From positions 142,748,574 through 142,812,573 of the forward strand of contig NC_090021.1 of NCBI RefSeq assembly GCF_037176765.1: a DNA stretch of 64,000 bases, written 5' to 3'. This document shows positions 31,801 through 45,500 of this stretch, piece after piece. This DNA comes from Anolis sagrei. Taxonomy: Eukaryota > Chordata > Lepidosauria > Squamata > Anolidae. A model generated the notes under the pieces. That model made no database searches. It was not told the origin of the DNA and saw nothing but the letters and a program-made list of their open reading frames with translations. The position numbers and the translations under genes were made by a program. Position 1 is the first letter of the stretch. Each line of letters begins with the position of its first letter.

Positions 31801-34672
31801 TATATAAACCCCATTTGCCTATTTTCCAACAGACCTCTCAATCTCTGAGGATGCCTGCCACAGATGTGGGTGAAACGTCAGGAGAGAATGCTTCTGGAAC
31901 ATGGCCAGAAAACTCACAGCAACCCACAGAATCAATTGCTGAATAACAAGCATTCATGTAAATTCTATCTATTCAAGTGGCATTTAGGCCTATCATTTTA
32001 TATTAACATTTCACAGGAGTGACTTTAGACACACATCATTATTAGTGAAATTTTAAGGCCAAAACACAAGGAAGCAGCTAGATGTACAAACTCTTGCTCT
32101 CTTTTCCACAAAAACACAGGTTAGTGTATTAAGGCAATTCAGGTTTACAAGTTCTTCCTTACAAATCATTTTCTGCAGCAACAACAGATGATATTATTGA
32201 TTTAACGTGAATCAAATTGCTTTGTTTTTCTTTCATATACCATACATCTTGACTGTTATAACCTACAGAACTAAGATACATGATGGATTGTACTAACCTT
32301 CGCATTCAACTCATCAACTATAAAGTGGCACAAGGCAGCTTTAAAGAAGTAATCCTTTGCACTGTGTTTGAGCAACGGGTTATCCATAGTACTTGTTCCA
32401 ATCTGAAAAGATTAAAAAATGCAGGTCCAGTTTGATATAAGGTAAAGGTTTCCCTTGACATTAAGTCTAGCCAAAAAGCCAGTGTTGTCCATAGACATTT
32501 CCAAGGTCATGTTGCCGGCATGACTGCATGGAGCTCCATTACCTTTCCGCTGAAGCCGTACTTATTGATCTATTCACATTTGCATGTTTTTGAATGGCTA
32601 GGTTGACAGAAACTGGGCCTAACAGTGGGAGCTCAACCTGCTCCCTGGATTTGAACCACCGACCTTTCAGTCAGCAAGTTCAGCAGCTCAGCGGTTTAAC
32701 CTGTTGCAGCACCAGGAGGGCCACAGTTTGATATAGGCTAGTAAATTTCACACTGTTGTGGGGTTTTTTTGTGTGTGTTTCTACCACTCAATTCCATTTA
32801 ACTTGGAAAGAAGTTAATCTAATACAGTTGCAGAAAATATGCTAAGACAGGGGCCTTGTCCCATTCAGCGTCCCAACCAATCAGCCAAACCTGCTTCTTG
32901 GGCACGTCATTATATCTCTCCCCCCACCTCTACAACAGCCAATAAACATGATTATTTGGAAGGGGGTCCCTATGAGTTCCTCAAGTTTGGAGGTTGGATC
33001 TTAAATCACAAACCCTAATGCATTTAATTAATTTCAACAAAACTTTAACATTAATTGATTTTATCATTAAAAGGATTCTTCTGAAGTAACACTGAAGATT
33101 TCCCATTCTTTTAATTGGTTCCCGGGGGATGCAATTTTGAGGGTTTCAGGATAACTGGGCTATTTTCAGACCTTTTCATTGGTCTTAAAATTCATAACTA
33201 ATGCTTTCATAACAAGTTAGTAACTATTAATACAACATATTAGCAGTATACTTTCGGCGTTTATACATTAATGAATGAATTTTCTTCAGTGATTTAACTT
33301 CAATGATCTATTACGATCATATCTAACACTAATTATATAAAGCACATGCAAGTCCTTGTTTGAAGGGGACCAGGGAGCGATCTAGTCAATTTTGTGCAAG
33401 GCTTCAAACAATGGGATTCCTACAAGTCTGCTTAGGTAGTACCATTTTAGCTACATAAGAAGCAGTCAAACAGTACTTGGATATAGTTCAGTTATAGCCT
33501 TCTTCCTCATTTAAACTGAAATGTAGTACACCTACCTGTTCAAACATTTCGATTGCTTTTGGATATTGCTCTAACTGAGCAGCGTATCCAGCTACTTTCA
33601 GAAGACATTTGTTGGCAGAACTAGAAACAAAAGCTATAATTAATTGGCTGGTAAACAAAGAGAAGATTTTTATCTAAAAAGAAAAAATATATATCAGTGT
33701 ATGACACTACATAAGCAGACCTAAACTACTTGAGAAATGATGGCACACTCTCATGTGTAGGTGGGAAAAGGTTTGCCAAAAAAATGTCCCGTCCACCCCC
33801 CAACCTCGGTCAGCTTATTTACACTCCAATAATACTGGAAACAATCTGTGCTTCCTGACATTTGGAGTCCAGTGTCACGGCCATTTTCAATAGGAGCTTC
33901 CTGCATAAGCCTCGAAAGACTTAGCAGTCTCTCTGCAAGCATTGCGAGACTCCCAGAAAGACTAAATAAGGCTCTTCTTTAATAAAAAATATCCATTACA
34001 CCCCAAGTGCTCAAAATGGTGGGGAGCACAGGGCTTACTCGGCAAACTCCAATTAAAATTGGTTGTGAACTTTCTGCTCCAACTTAAGTGCCCCAAATAA
34101 CAATAATAATAGAATAAAGTAATAAATTTTATTACAACAAAGATCCGCCTAGTCAAAGCCATGGTATTCCCTGTAGTAACCTACGGATGTGAGAGCTGGA
34201 CCTTAGGGAAGGCTGAGCGAAGGAAGATAGATGCTTTTGAACTGTGGTGCTGGAGGAAAGTGCTGAGAGTGCCTTGGACCGCAAGAAGATCCAACCAGTC
34301 CATCCTCCAGGAAATAAAGCCTGACTGCTCATTGGAGGGAAGGATAGTAGAGGCAAAGTTGAAGTACTTTGGCCACATCATGAGGAGACAGCAAAGCCTA
34401 GAGAAGACATGCTGGGGAAAGTGGAAGGCAAAAGGAAGAGGGGCCGACCAAGGGCAAGATGGATGGATGGCATCCTTGAAGTGACTGGACTGACCTTGAA
34501 GGAGCTGGGGGTGGTGACGGCCGACAGGGAGCTCTGGCGTGGGCTGGTCCATGAGGTCACGAAGAGTCGGAGACGACTGAACGAATGAACAACAACAAAA
34601 ATAATAAATGTAATAATAATAATAGAGTAAAATAAATGCAATAATGACAATAAATAGAGTAAAATAATAAAT

Positions 34673-34704
<32 letters not shown>

Positions 34705-35905
34705 GTAAAATAATAAATAACTTTGACTCGAGTATAAGCTGAGGAGGGCTTTTTCAGCCTAAAAAAGAACTAAAAAACTCTGCTTATACTCAAGTACATA
34801 CAGTAAGTTCCATTTATGAATTTTTAAAAGAAGAGGAAAATATTTATTTGTGACATGTCTCTAAATTTTACCCTTGACTTATCCACAGGCATAGGAAAAT
34901 CAATTTTCCTTTTATCCTAGAGCTGTAACTATACTGAACTCCACAATTTCTTGTTGATGTGGCATTGGGGGCTGTGTGGTGGTGGTTGGAATGTGGAGGG
35001 ATGGGTGTGTTGTTTTTTGATGTGCACGGGGGAGAGCATTTAATTTTCTTAGAATGACAATAAAGCTATTCTATTCTATTCTATTCTACGAGGGGTATTT
35101 TTTAAGTAAGCTCTATGTATTTGAGGCAGTGGGAGGGGCTGCAGATCACGTGACTGTTTAGAATGCTTTTTAAACATGATGACAGTTGAGGAATGACAGT
35201 TGAGGCTTAAGTCAGTTAGAATACAGAAGCCAGTGTTAGAAGTTAGGAAGACAGTTAAGCCTTAAGTCAGCTTGAGTACAGAAGTCTGTTTTTCAGTCAG
35301 ATGTCATTGTAGGAAGTTGGAAAGCTGTTGATGCTTGAATTCTTTCAATTAGAAAACTGTTGATGCTTGAATTCTTTGAAAGCAGACATTTATGAATGAG
35401 AATTGTACAGAACAATATAGGTTTTGAAGAGATTGTTAAAGACTATAAGTTAAAAATACAAACCAAAACGTTTTAAAGTATAACTTGACAAGAAATGTGC
35501 CTGTATATTTAAATACTTGAAATTATGATTAACAAACATGTTATTTTAAAAGAAGCCTAACTGAATCTTTGTCTGCTGAGAGCACTGAAGAGAAACAAGA
35601 TATGTACGTGCCCAGCGATCCCTGCTACCCAATAGGTTATGATCCATAGGTCAAAATCCATAATCTCCAATGGGTTGTGATCCTAACAGGTCATCATCCT
35701 TATCCCATTATAGTTTCCATTTACCAACTGTATGCATTCACAGAGAAATACTTCCTAAATTTTGTAATCTGATATTGAAACTGATAGATAGGTGATTGAG
35801 ATGCTAATCTTTAAAAGCTTTTTAGCAATATTAATGTTCTATAGGAGCCTAGAAAAATAATTCAATTTAATAATGTTAAAATAAAAATCAAAACAAAATG
35901 AATTA

Positions 35906-35947
<42 letters not shown>

Positions 35948-38900
35948 AGATTAGTCTTTGAATGAAAACTTGCCTGTTGGATTCTTCTCCTTTGTAATAA
36001 TCTGCAGCTTGTTCATAATGAGCAATAGCCTAAAAATACAAGAATTCAATACAATTTTTCTTTTAATGTGATTGTTACAGACTGAATATTTTGGGACACA
36101 GGCTGTGTAGATCACAAAGTTTACAAATTACTCATTTCTTCAGTTAACATAGCCATGCTTTACCTCTTAAAACCAGCTAGAAGGAAATATGTGTGAGCAG
36201 GAATGTGTCTAGCAATCAGATACAGGTTTATTTATTTATTTACTGTATTTATACCCCGCTCTTCCCAAGCCCTAGAGGACTCAAGGTGGCTTACATGTTA
36301 TTTGTGATAATTTTCATTGTGTAAACTGCATTGAGTCGCCTTATCAGGCTGAAAAATGCGGTATAGAAATAAAGCAAATACAAATAATAATTACATATAC
36401 AGGTAACAATTAGAGCCCAAAAATACACAATAAAAACATAAGCATTAAAACAATCACTAAAAAATAATAAAACCTTAAAACCAATTATTTAAAATCACAC
36501 AGTCCATGGCCATTTAAACATTCCTTACCTGGAAATCCAAAATAGACTACATAGGTGGCTGAGATAAGGACACCTTTGATTTCAGATAGTTCAATGTACA
36601 CAAACATTCTTTTACATACAAAAATATTTAAAGATATTGCGTATAAAATTATATGAAACATAAAGGAAGGATGTATTTAGATTTGGGTCCCATCTCCAAG
36701 ATATCTCATTTTTCAAATTTGAAAAAAAAATCTAAACTATGGAGCACTTCTGGTATCAAACATTTTGGATGTGTGATATTCAAACTGTACTTTTCATAAC
36801 AAATAAACGGAGGCCTTGAACAGTTAAATGTCCTTACCTTTTCAATGTCAACCAACTCAGACTCATAGATCTCTGCAATGGTAATGTGATGCTTGGCAGC
36901 AATAGTAAATCGGCCCTGGAAAGAGAAGAACTTTATCTAGCTGTTCTCATTTCCACTAAGTGCAAGCACCAAGTACAAAGACATCTGAACCAAAGATTTA
37001 ATCAAAAAGATTTGCAAGGTCGCAAAGTGGATTCCCAACCAATCACCTAAGGAATCTTACCATGTCTGTGTAAATATCGATGGATGTATTTAAGCAGTTG
37101 ATAGCCTCTGTAACGTATGCATTTGGGAAGGAAATAATGAATAAAATCAGCTCAGTCATCAAACACTGTTACCCTACTAGAACAAGAAGGTGGGTTATTC
37201 ATATCACCAGATTCAACAGCCAGTCATTCTTCTGTTCAATATCAAGGACACATTTCTTTATTTTCAAACACAAGGATAGGCAGACAACATTTATAGGATC
37301 TATTATTATCCTTATACAGCCACCCCACCAATCCTAACAGAAAAGACATATGAATAAGATTCAAGAATCTTGAATTTCCTGAGAATGGAAATTTATTTTT
37401 AGAAGTAGAATTGGATGAAATCATAGTCCTTCCACTAAAAAATCTTCTCTTGGGTTTTATTTTACTTCAACAGTAAAATAAAATAAAATAAAAAGTTGGG
37501 AGTCAGAGATACTTGTGCTTCTATTGCATATCAGTCTCAAATGTCAAAGGCAACCACTTCCTCCCTGAAAAAAAATGCCGAACCCCCCCCCCCCCCCACT
37601 GTGAAGCATTCACCTTAGAGTTGCCATAACTTGGAAGCTACTTGAAAGCACACAGCAAGAACAATAAGATCCTGAACTACTTTCTGCCTGCTCATATTCT
37701 AGCTTTTGCATAAAGTATTACTGCCTTATCTAGACTCAAAGTCCATAAGGTCAGATGCCATGGACACACTTGTAATAAACTCCCATCATCACATTATACT
37801 TCACATACTTCAGTACAGAGGACTGCATGGCAATCAGAAAGTAATCTGCCATCTGTTTCTGCATATGCTCACGCCTCCTCCATTGTAATGAATATTGGCA
37901 CACACAGGGCTTGGACCTTTGCATCCCAGTACGCATGCAACTTAACATGGAAGGTATTTGTGTGCAAGATTCAGAGTTTCCAATGAAACAAAGGCACAGA
38001 GTCAGTTCACATATGCTCAGGATGTTGAGGAAACCGAGACATATGTCATGGGCTATAGATGTTCCTATTACAAGTTGAACATTTTACATGAGCCAAGACT
38101 AATGCATGCAAGTAGGGAGCATGACTACATCCTTCCTATGCAATTTCTCAAATCAGAAAAAGGGGCAGAGAGATACTGCAAGAAGGCAGTCTACACAACA
38201 GAAGTCAATGGATGATACACACTTTCTTGACCCATAATTTTGATTTTAATTTTAATGTATTTTAACTGTATATTGTTGTGAAGGCACTGAATTATTGCCT
38301 ATCTGTAAGCTGCCTTGAGTCCTCTCTGGGGTAGAAAAAGGTGGGATATAAATATAGTAAACAAAATAAATAAATAAATTTCAAACTGGTTTCAGAGGAG
38401 AACACAGAGTTGAGACTGCTATGGTCACCTTAGTGCAGTGGTTCTCAACCTGTGTGTCCCCAAATGTTTTGGCCTTCAACTCCCAGAAATCCTAACAGCT
38501 GGTAAACTGGATGGGATTTCTGGGAGTTATAGGCCAAAACACCTGAAGACCCACAGGTTGAGAACCACTGCCCTAACAGGTCATAATCCATTATCTCATT
38601 AGATCTGGTCACATATTTAGAATGCATTAAAGTATCACATACAAATGTTACAGAATTGTTTCTAGGCTCTAGAACACATTATGACATTTCCCTTAATCAT
38701 AGAACAGTAAATTCAAGTTCAATAACAAGCAATTCCTATATTTAAACATCATTCTACTGAACATTTGAAACAACCACAAAACAAAAAGTGAGTCATCCTT
38801 TAAAAGGTTTTACTTGAAATGCATATAGTTCTGGTTAAAGATTTAAAACAACTTAACAGGCAAGGCGCATTCACTGTTTATCAAAACGTTAAGATGGGTT

Positions 38901-41900
38901 TTGTTTACTTGGGATAATTGTTGGACCCATTTTTCCCTTGACTGTCTGCAAGAACCATTCTTTGTGGGGAAAATGGACTGGAAGGATTCCTTTTTCACAC
39001 AAATGAGATACACTTCAACTGGCACTTTGCTGTATTCTTTAATGTGACATCAAACAGATATCATTACAACATCCTATTGCTATTACTACACTCTGTGACT
39101 TTTAATTCATTGTGTGAGCCCTAATATCACAATTATTCCAAAATTCCACAGGGATCTTTCTAAACTAGCGCCATCTTTCTGGGAGAGCTTGGTTTTCCTT
39201 GTTTGCCTCCCTGCATGGAATAACTTAACATGGCAACTTCAATCTAGATATCTGCAGTATGTACAATACATCTTACCTTGTGGGTCTGCCTTTTTGTAGG
39301 CATTTCCTGCATCTACAAAACAAGTTGCTGCATCATGTTTGCTCTGCAGTTGCATGTGGAGCTTGGCAGCCTGGCAAAACGCATTTCCTGCAGCTGGAAG
39401 AGAAAAGAATCCCAAGGCTCAAACCCCAGTATAATGATTTCAAATATCAAAATTATAACGAATTCTCTGCACATTCATAGGGTTGATTATTCACATGCAG
39501 CTTTCAGGGTTCCATTTGAAAACCTATCATTTGGTCTAAATTAGAAGAGCACAGATATTTCCCAAGGAACTCTGGCAATAATTATTCAGTGTCTCTGAAA
39601 TGCTATCAATATAAATAATTACAGGACTGAAAGCGTTCTCATACATTATTGGTAAAAAGGGCTTTCATAATCCCCAAAAGAAATGTGTATGAAATAGAAA
39701 TATGGTGTACTAAGGAATTAGAAGATGACTCAACATCTTTTACCCAACTTGCTCATTCATGTAGCTCTAAATCAGAAGTGGGAATTGCTAATCCCTTCAG
39801 TTGTCATTGGATTTCAAATCCCCACTGCCCTAAGATAGCCCTAAGATAGCAAAAAGTATGCTGAAGAACGATGGGAGTTGCAGTCCAACACCACCTAGAT
39901 CAGTAGTTCTCAACCTATGGGTCCCCAGATGTTTTGGCCTACAACTCCCAGAAATCCCAGCCAGTTTACCAGCTGTTAGGATTTCTGGGAGCTGAAGGCC
40001 ATCCGGGGATGCACAGGTTGAAAACCACTGACTTAGATGTTGACATGGCTTCCATCTTGTCACTATGCTTTTCGTATTATAGTTTTCATTGAAATAACCA
40101 AAATATGAAAATGAGGGAAAGCATCCCTATTGAGAACTCCTGAATGACCTCCATTTTGCCTTGGGAAAAGTGACAACAAACAGCAGAGTCATTATCCAGT
40201 GTTTGCAGAGGGATCTTAAAATTCACAGGTAGTCAGCCACAATTTGAGATATCAGACCAAGAAGTGTAACTATATCTTACATACCACCCCCTTGCATGTA
40301 TAATTAAAATATGTTATTCAAGAAAATGACACTGAATTAAGAACACCAGATATCTTTGTTGGTATCAGGAAGTCCCAAGAAAATACACAAAGAAGGGAGA
40401 TATTTCCATACGTACCACTCCAGTTTTTGGCAATCTTGAACATATTTGCTGCTCGGGTATACATTTCACATGCTTCTTCTACCCTGTTCCCTCTAGAAGA
40501 AAAAGATGAAGAATTATGTTAGAAGGAAGACAGTACAGTAAGACCTCCACATCTTTGGAACACGTACTAGTGGTTATCCAATTCCAGGGAAAAATAATCT
40601 CCCTAGGAATTTATCAGGTATTGATAGGCAAATCAGTGGTATGTTCCCCGGAAGTTACTGTACAGTCATCCTGGAGGAGCTAGTAAATTCCTAGAAAGAA
40701 TATCTCCATGCAATGCTGGGTCCAGAAGTCAGGTAATTCAATGACATGTGGTCATATCTATGGTTTCAGATAGCCACAGTCCAGCCATGAACATATCTCC
40801 CATGGAAGCAGAGGTCTCATTGTATCTTTACTTCTAGGAATCAATCTTGTATGAGAACACGCCAAGAAAACATAGATGCCAAACCACAGCCTGATCAGAT
40901 TCCACATAAGTGGATGGCATAGGTGGTGGTCATTTCTACAATGCAGAGGTAGACTGTGAATTGAACAAGTGGGTGTCTTTGATCCTTCACTTCAATTGGA
41001 AGCCACAAGTGCTGCAGTGGATGTTGTGTCTTATACACTTATGAAGTCACACAAACTTTGAGCACTCTCCAATGTGTCTTTGAATGACAGATAGCTCCCA
41101 ATTAGGTCTCCCCAGCCCTAACCTATTGTTTTGGTTTTTCTCAGCACTTTACTCCCAGCCCTGGCCCTATAGTCTGCATTTTGCACAGCCCTTGTCCTGC
41201 GCTCTCAAATCTGAACAAGCCAATTTTTTTGGCTATTAGTTGTTTTACTTTTTATTATGTCATTACTTTATTGAGGTTTTTTTTGTTTTGATTGTTTTAA
41301 TTATATTTTTTATTGTTACATGTTTTTAATTACTGTTCTACTTTGGGAATTTTTGTTGATGCTGGGCCTAGTCCCCCATGTAAGCCGTCTGAGTCCCCTC
41401 CAGGGATATGGTGGCGGGATATAAAAGTAAAGTTGTTGTTGTTGTTGTTATTATTATTTAACTAACATAATCTTTGAACTCTTCTCATATGCGCTATCCT
41501 TGAAAGCCACAGGAAATCATTTACGATAAAAGTGATATTTACAAATACTGTTGTGACTCGTCATTGGTGGTTTTGACTTTTGTAGATTTCACTATTCACA
41601 AACTTGATTTAAATGTTCTCTCAAGAAATGTCAAGGTCTTCCAGTGTGAGTCTATGGTCAACTTCCTCCAGTCATGCTGGAGGACCTAGAGATTTCTAAA
41701 GATAGCACCTAAGAATCTCCATAGTCTCCAGTGTGATTACACGATAAATTTCCAGTGGAAGTTGATCACAGAACCATGTTAGAAAAACTAGAACGTCCTA
41801 GAGGTGTTTCCTCAGATAAAAAATAGCAATTTTGTTTTTCTTGGTATTTCCCTTTCACGGGGCCCTGCATTCCTAAGCCCCAAAATGTGGAGGGCTCACT

Positions 41901-42464
41901 GTACAGTACAGCCTCCTAATCTATGGTATCCATGGTTTCACTTATCCACACTCCAAAATATCCTCCCTTCAGAAGTCTTTGTGGGCCACCGTAGACTTTC
42001 CAATGCGGTTCTATGCTATGTTTCCAGTCCAAGTATAGTCAAACTATAGGTTTTGCAATTATCCACCCATTCACATACTATCAAAGGTCTTAGAAGGTAT
42101 CTCTGACAGATATGGAAACTGTATGGTGTTTTATTCAGTTGGGCCCAGTTACTAAAAGATTAACAGGGCAATTCTACTCAAATATTTCATTAGGATTTAC
42201 CCATAATTCAGTATACAGGCCTAAAGGCATCAAGGCATAACAATAAACATGATGTAATAGTCTTATTTTTAAAATCTTGCGCATCTAAATCTCTCTCTCA
42301 GGTTCAGAATGCATGACCTGTTCCATTGCTCCTCGAAACATTTATTATATAATCACACCTGACACCAGCAGAAGAATTTTAGACATTCCATAATTAATGG
42401 AGAAATCAAATGGTCTTACAGATATCATTGGAATGTAATAATAATGGTGGTGGTGGTGGTGATG

Positions 42465-42502
<38 letters not shown>

Positions 42503-45500
42503 CTTTATTTTTATCCTGCCATATCTCCCTGAGGGAATTCAGGGCAGTTTACAACAAAAAAAATGGCAAACATTCAATGCCAGCATAACATAACAAACAG
42601 ATAAGATAAAATAAAATCTTTATTCCCTAAATGGCATTTACAATACTGTTATAATAATGGTTTTAGCAATAACCACCCATCCCTCTTTCCCAAATAATTT
42701 AAAAATATAAAAAGAAAACCCTCTTGCATAGAGACATACCCATTCTAACAGGGGATTGAAATGGATTTAGGATATTCAAGCCATTGTTTGCCCTCCAAAT
42801 ACCAGATTTCCAAACAAGCAAATTTTATTTTAATTCCTAGGAAGAAAATGAATGAATTTGTCCAAAAACATCCTGGAAATGGAACAGGATTGCTTATTTC
42901 ACATCTATGGGACATCTACCCTTCCAAATCAACAAAACTCAACAGTAGATGCCTTGACTGGCCACCATGAGCCAGGCACTCCTTATGACAGAAGTATCTA
43001 AAATTAAAAGTGTCTTCCCCAAATACTAGATCCAACTGGAATGAATAAAGGGAGGGGGAATAAATTGCTTGTAGCCCTTACCATTGGCTCTTGTCATTGG
43101 TTATACTGGACTGGACTGCTGGGAGAGGCAGTCCCATTATATCTGGAATGCTAAGTGACTCTTATCCATTTTAAAAACAGAAATCAGCAAAGTTTTGGGA
43201 ATAGGTATCAATAAGGCAGAATTGCAATGTGTTAAGGGGCACCAGAAAGATGACATAAGGTACTTCTCACAACTTGCTTATGATGAAGTATCTTATAAAC
43301 AATAGAAAAGCGATTATCCTGCCAAGCAGTTAGTGGTGTCAAACTGCATTACTTCCACAGTGTAGATACAGCTTTAGTACACAGAAACACAAAATAACAT
43401 TTGTGTTTACAAAAATGAAAGAAGTCTCGGAATATTCAACACGAACATGGATCTGCTTCTTGTCTCACACCTAGTTTACTGGCAATAACTCATTATGGGG
43501 TTTGTTTTCTAAATGTCTTGTAAGGTTTTGAACCTGATGTTCTTTTTTAAAATAAAAAATACAACTTTTGCCTACTTTTTCTGAGAGATTTTTAAGACAC
43601 TGTCTTTCCAGCTTTCTGTTTTTCTGTTTAGTTATTTATCCTGCTTGTTTTATTTCTAATTCCAGTGTAACTTCTATTTACCAGCCTCCATGGGTTTGAT
43701 TTTACTACTATACAGCATAATATTCACATTGAAATAAAATAAATTCACATTTTATTTTATTTAAAAAAAATTAAGATACTGAAGCAGAGACTTCCCAAAA
43801 GCTGAGGCACTGAATTAATTTTCCTTTTGGAACAAAATTACTTGTGTAGAAATCCATTAGCTACAAAAAACAAAACAAAACAAAAAACAAAAAAAAAACA
43901 CCCTAAAGTATGCCCCCTTACCCAGTTCATCTGTTGAAAAAAGTGATAGGCATCTGTTACGATGAACCAATTAATCCTGCGATTTTGTATCCAAGAAAGC
44001 TCAAAGAAGCTTTTCGGAAGAAAATACCATGTGCTCTTAAAACGGTGTTAATAATCTTACGCTCGTATTATCCAAATGAACTATAAAGCTATCATGGCTC
44101 CCTAGGAGTGTGGTAAGAATTTCAGATGCACAAAGCTACAGTAATTGTTTTGGTTATAAAGAAACATTTCAAATAAAAACATCTCAATTAAAAAGTCTAG
44201 TTCTGTAGGCTTGTAAAAGAGGATTCTTTTTTTTTCAGGGACAGAATCCCCAAATGAAAAGCCCTCCCGCCTTTCTTGTTTGCTATCTTACATAAATGAC
44301 AACAGCCATTAAACAGAACAGCTCTCCTAAGGCTCTTAGGCAAAGGGAGGGGGCAGGCAGGCCCAGGCAGCAGAAAAGCTCTGTAAATCGAAGCCATCAT
44401 GGCAAATTAAGTGAGAGAAGAAGCAAGCTAGCCTCTCTGTTCCAGACAGAAAACACAGCCTCACATTCTGCACGCTTGGCAGCAGTGGACAATGGTTTCC
44501 ACAACAATGAAACAGTGCATGTGCTCTCAATCTAATTCCAGAATTAGAAGGAGCTGTCTATGGTGCTGAACACACCCTTTCCCAATAGCTCCAGCACCTT
44601 GGACAGATCTTATTAAGTCTGAAATAAAAAACCTAGCACATCTGCTGCTCCACTGGAGCTTCCAACCTCCCTTGCACATCAATCAAGGTCAGCCCAAGCT
44701 ACTTCACTGCCTTAAAAACAGATAAAGTATGATTCCCACATCCATGAGGGATATGCTCCATGACCACTCTATATACCCAATACTGCAGGTAATAGTGGAC
44801 CCTATATGTTGACTAAGATGTCCTAGAATAACACATAGAGGGGCCTACAAACACATCCAAAAATATTTTGGAGCATGGGTAAGTGAGCCATGAATATTGA
44901 TTCCTTATTGCATTGCCCAGTCCACTCACCCTCCTTCTACATAGAGAAGTGTGATAAGAGCAACAACCAAATCCTAATTCAGCTCTTTTACTGAGAGTCA
45001 GCAAGAAGTCAGAGTCTACACAGAGCAGACTGAGCATGGCACATACACCTCTAGTTTCTGCTGCACCCACCCACAGAATATGCCACCTGAGTCAAATGCC
45101 TCACTCTGCCTAATGAAAGGACTGGAATTCATTCATTGTAAAAACATTTTCAAGGTAGGCTCATCAAAAATGCCCTTCAGACATCTATTTTGTTTGCCAA
45201 ATATAGTTGGCTTTCAGATACAATTCAATATCGATGCTAGTCAGAAACACAAAGAAGTATCTTATTTGCTCACTTGCTTAGTTTGTCCAGATTTCATAGC
45301 CCACCCAATTCCCCAAAATAACAGTCAACCCAGTTGTTGCCTTGGCTTTTCCTTCCATTTCCACCCACTCGATTCAACCACATAAGGCCAGTTAGAATTT
45401 TTCTGTAATCTCTGTATGAATGTTACATTGGCGGCATAAGCAAATATACCACTGAAAATATTATTATGATCTATGGGCAGAATGACTGCAGCTAATACAA

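Noticed and set aside
34161-34484. Possible host gene with a long frame
   Set aside because: The peptide is the BovB LINE reverse-transcriptase tail.
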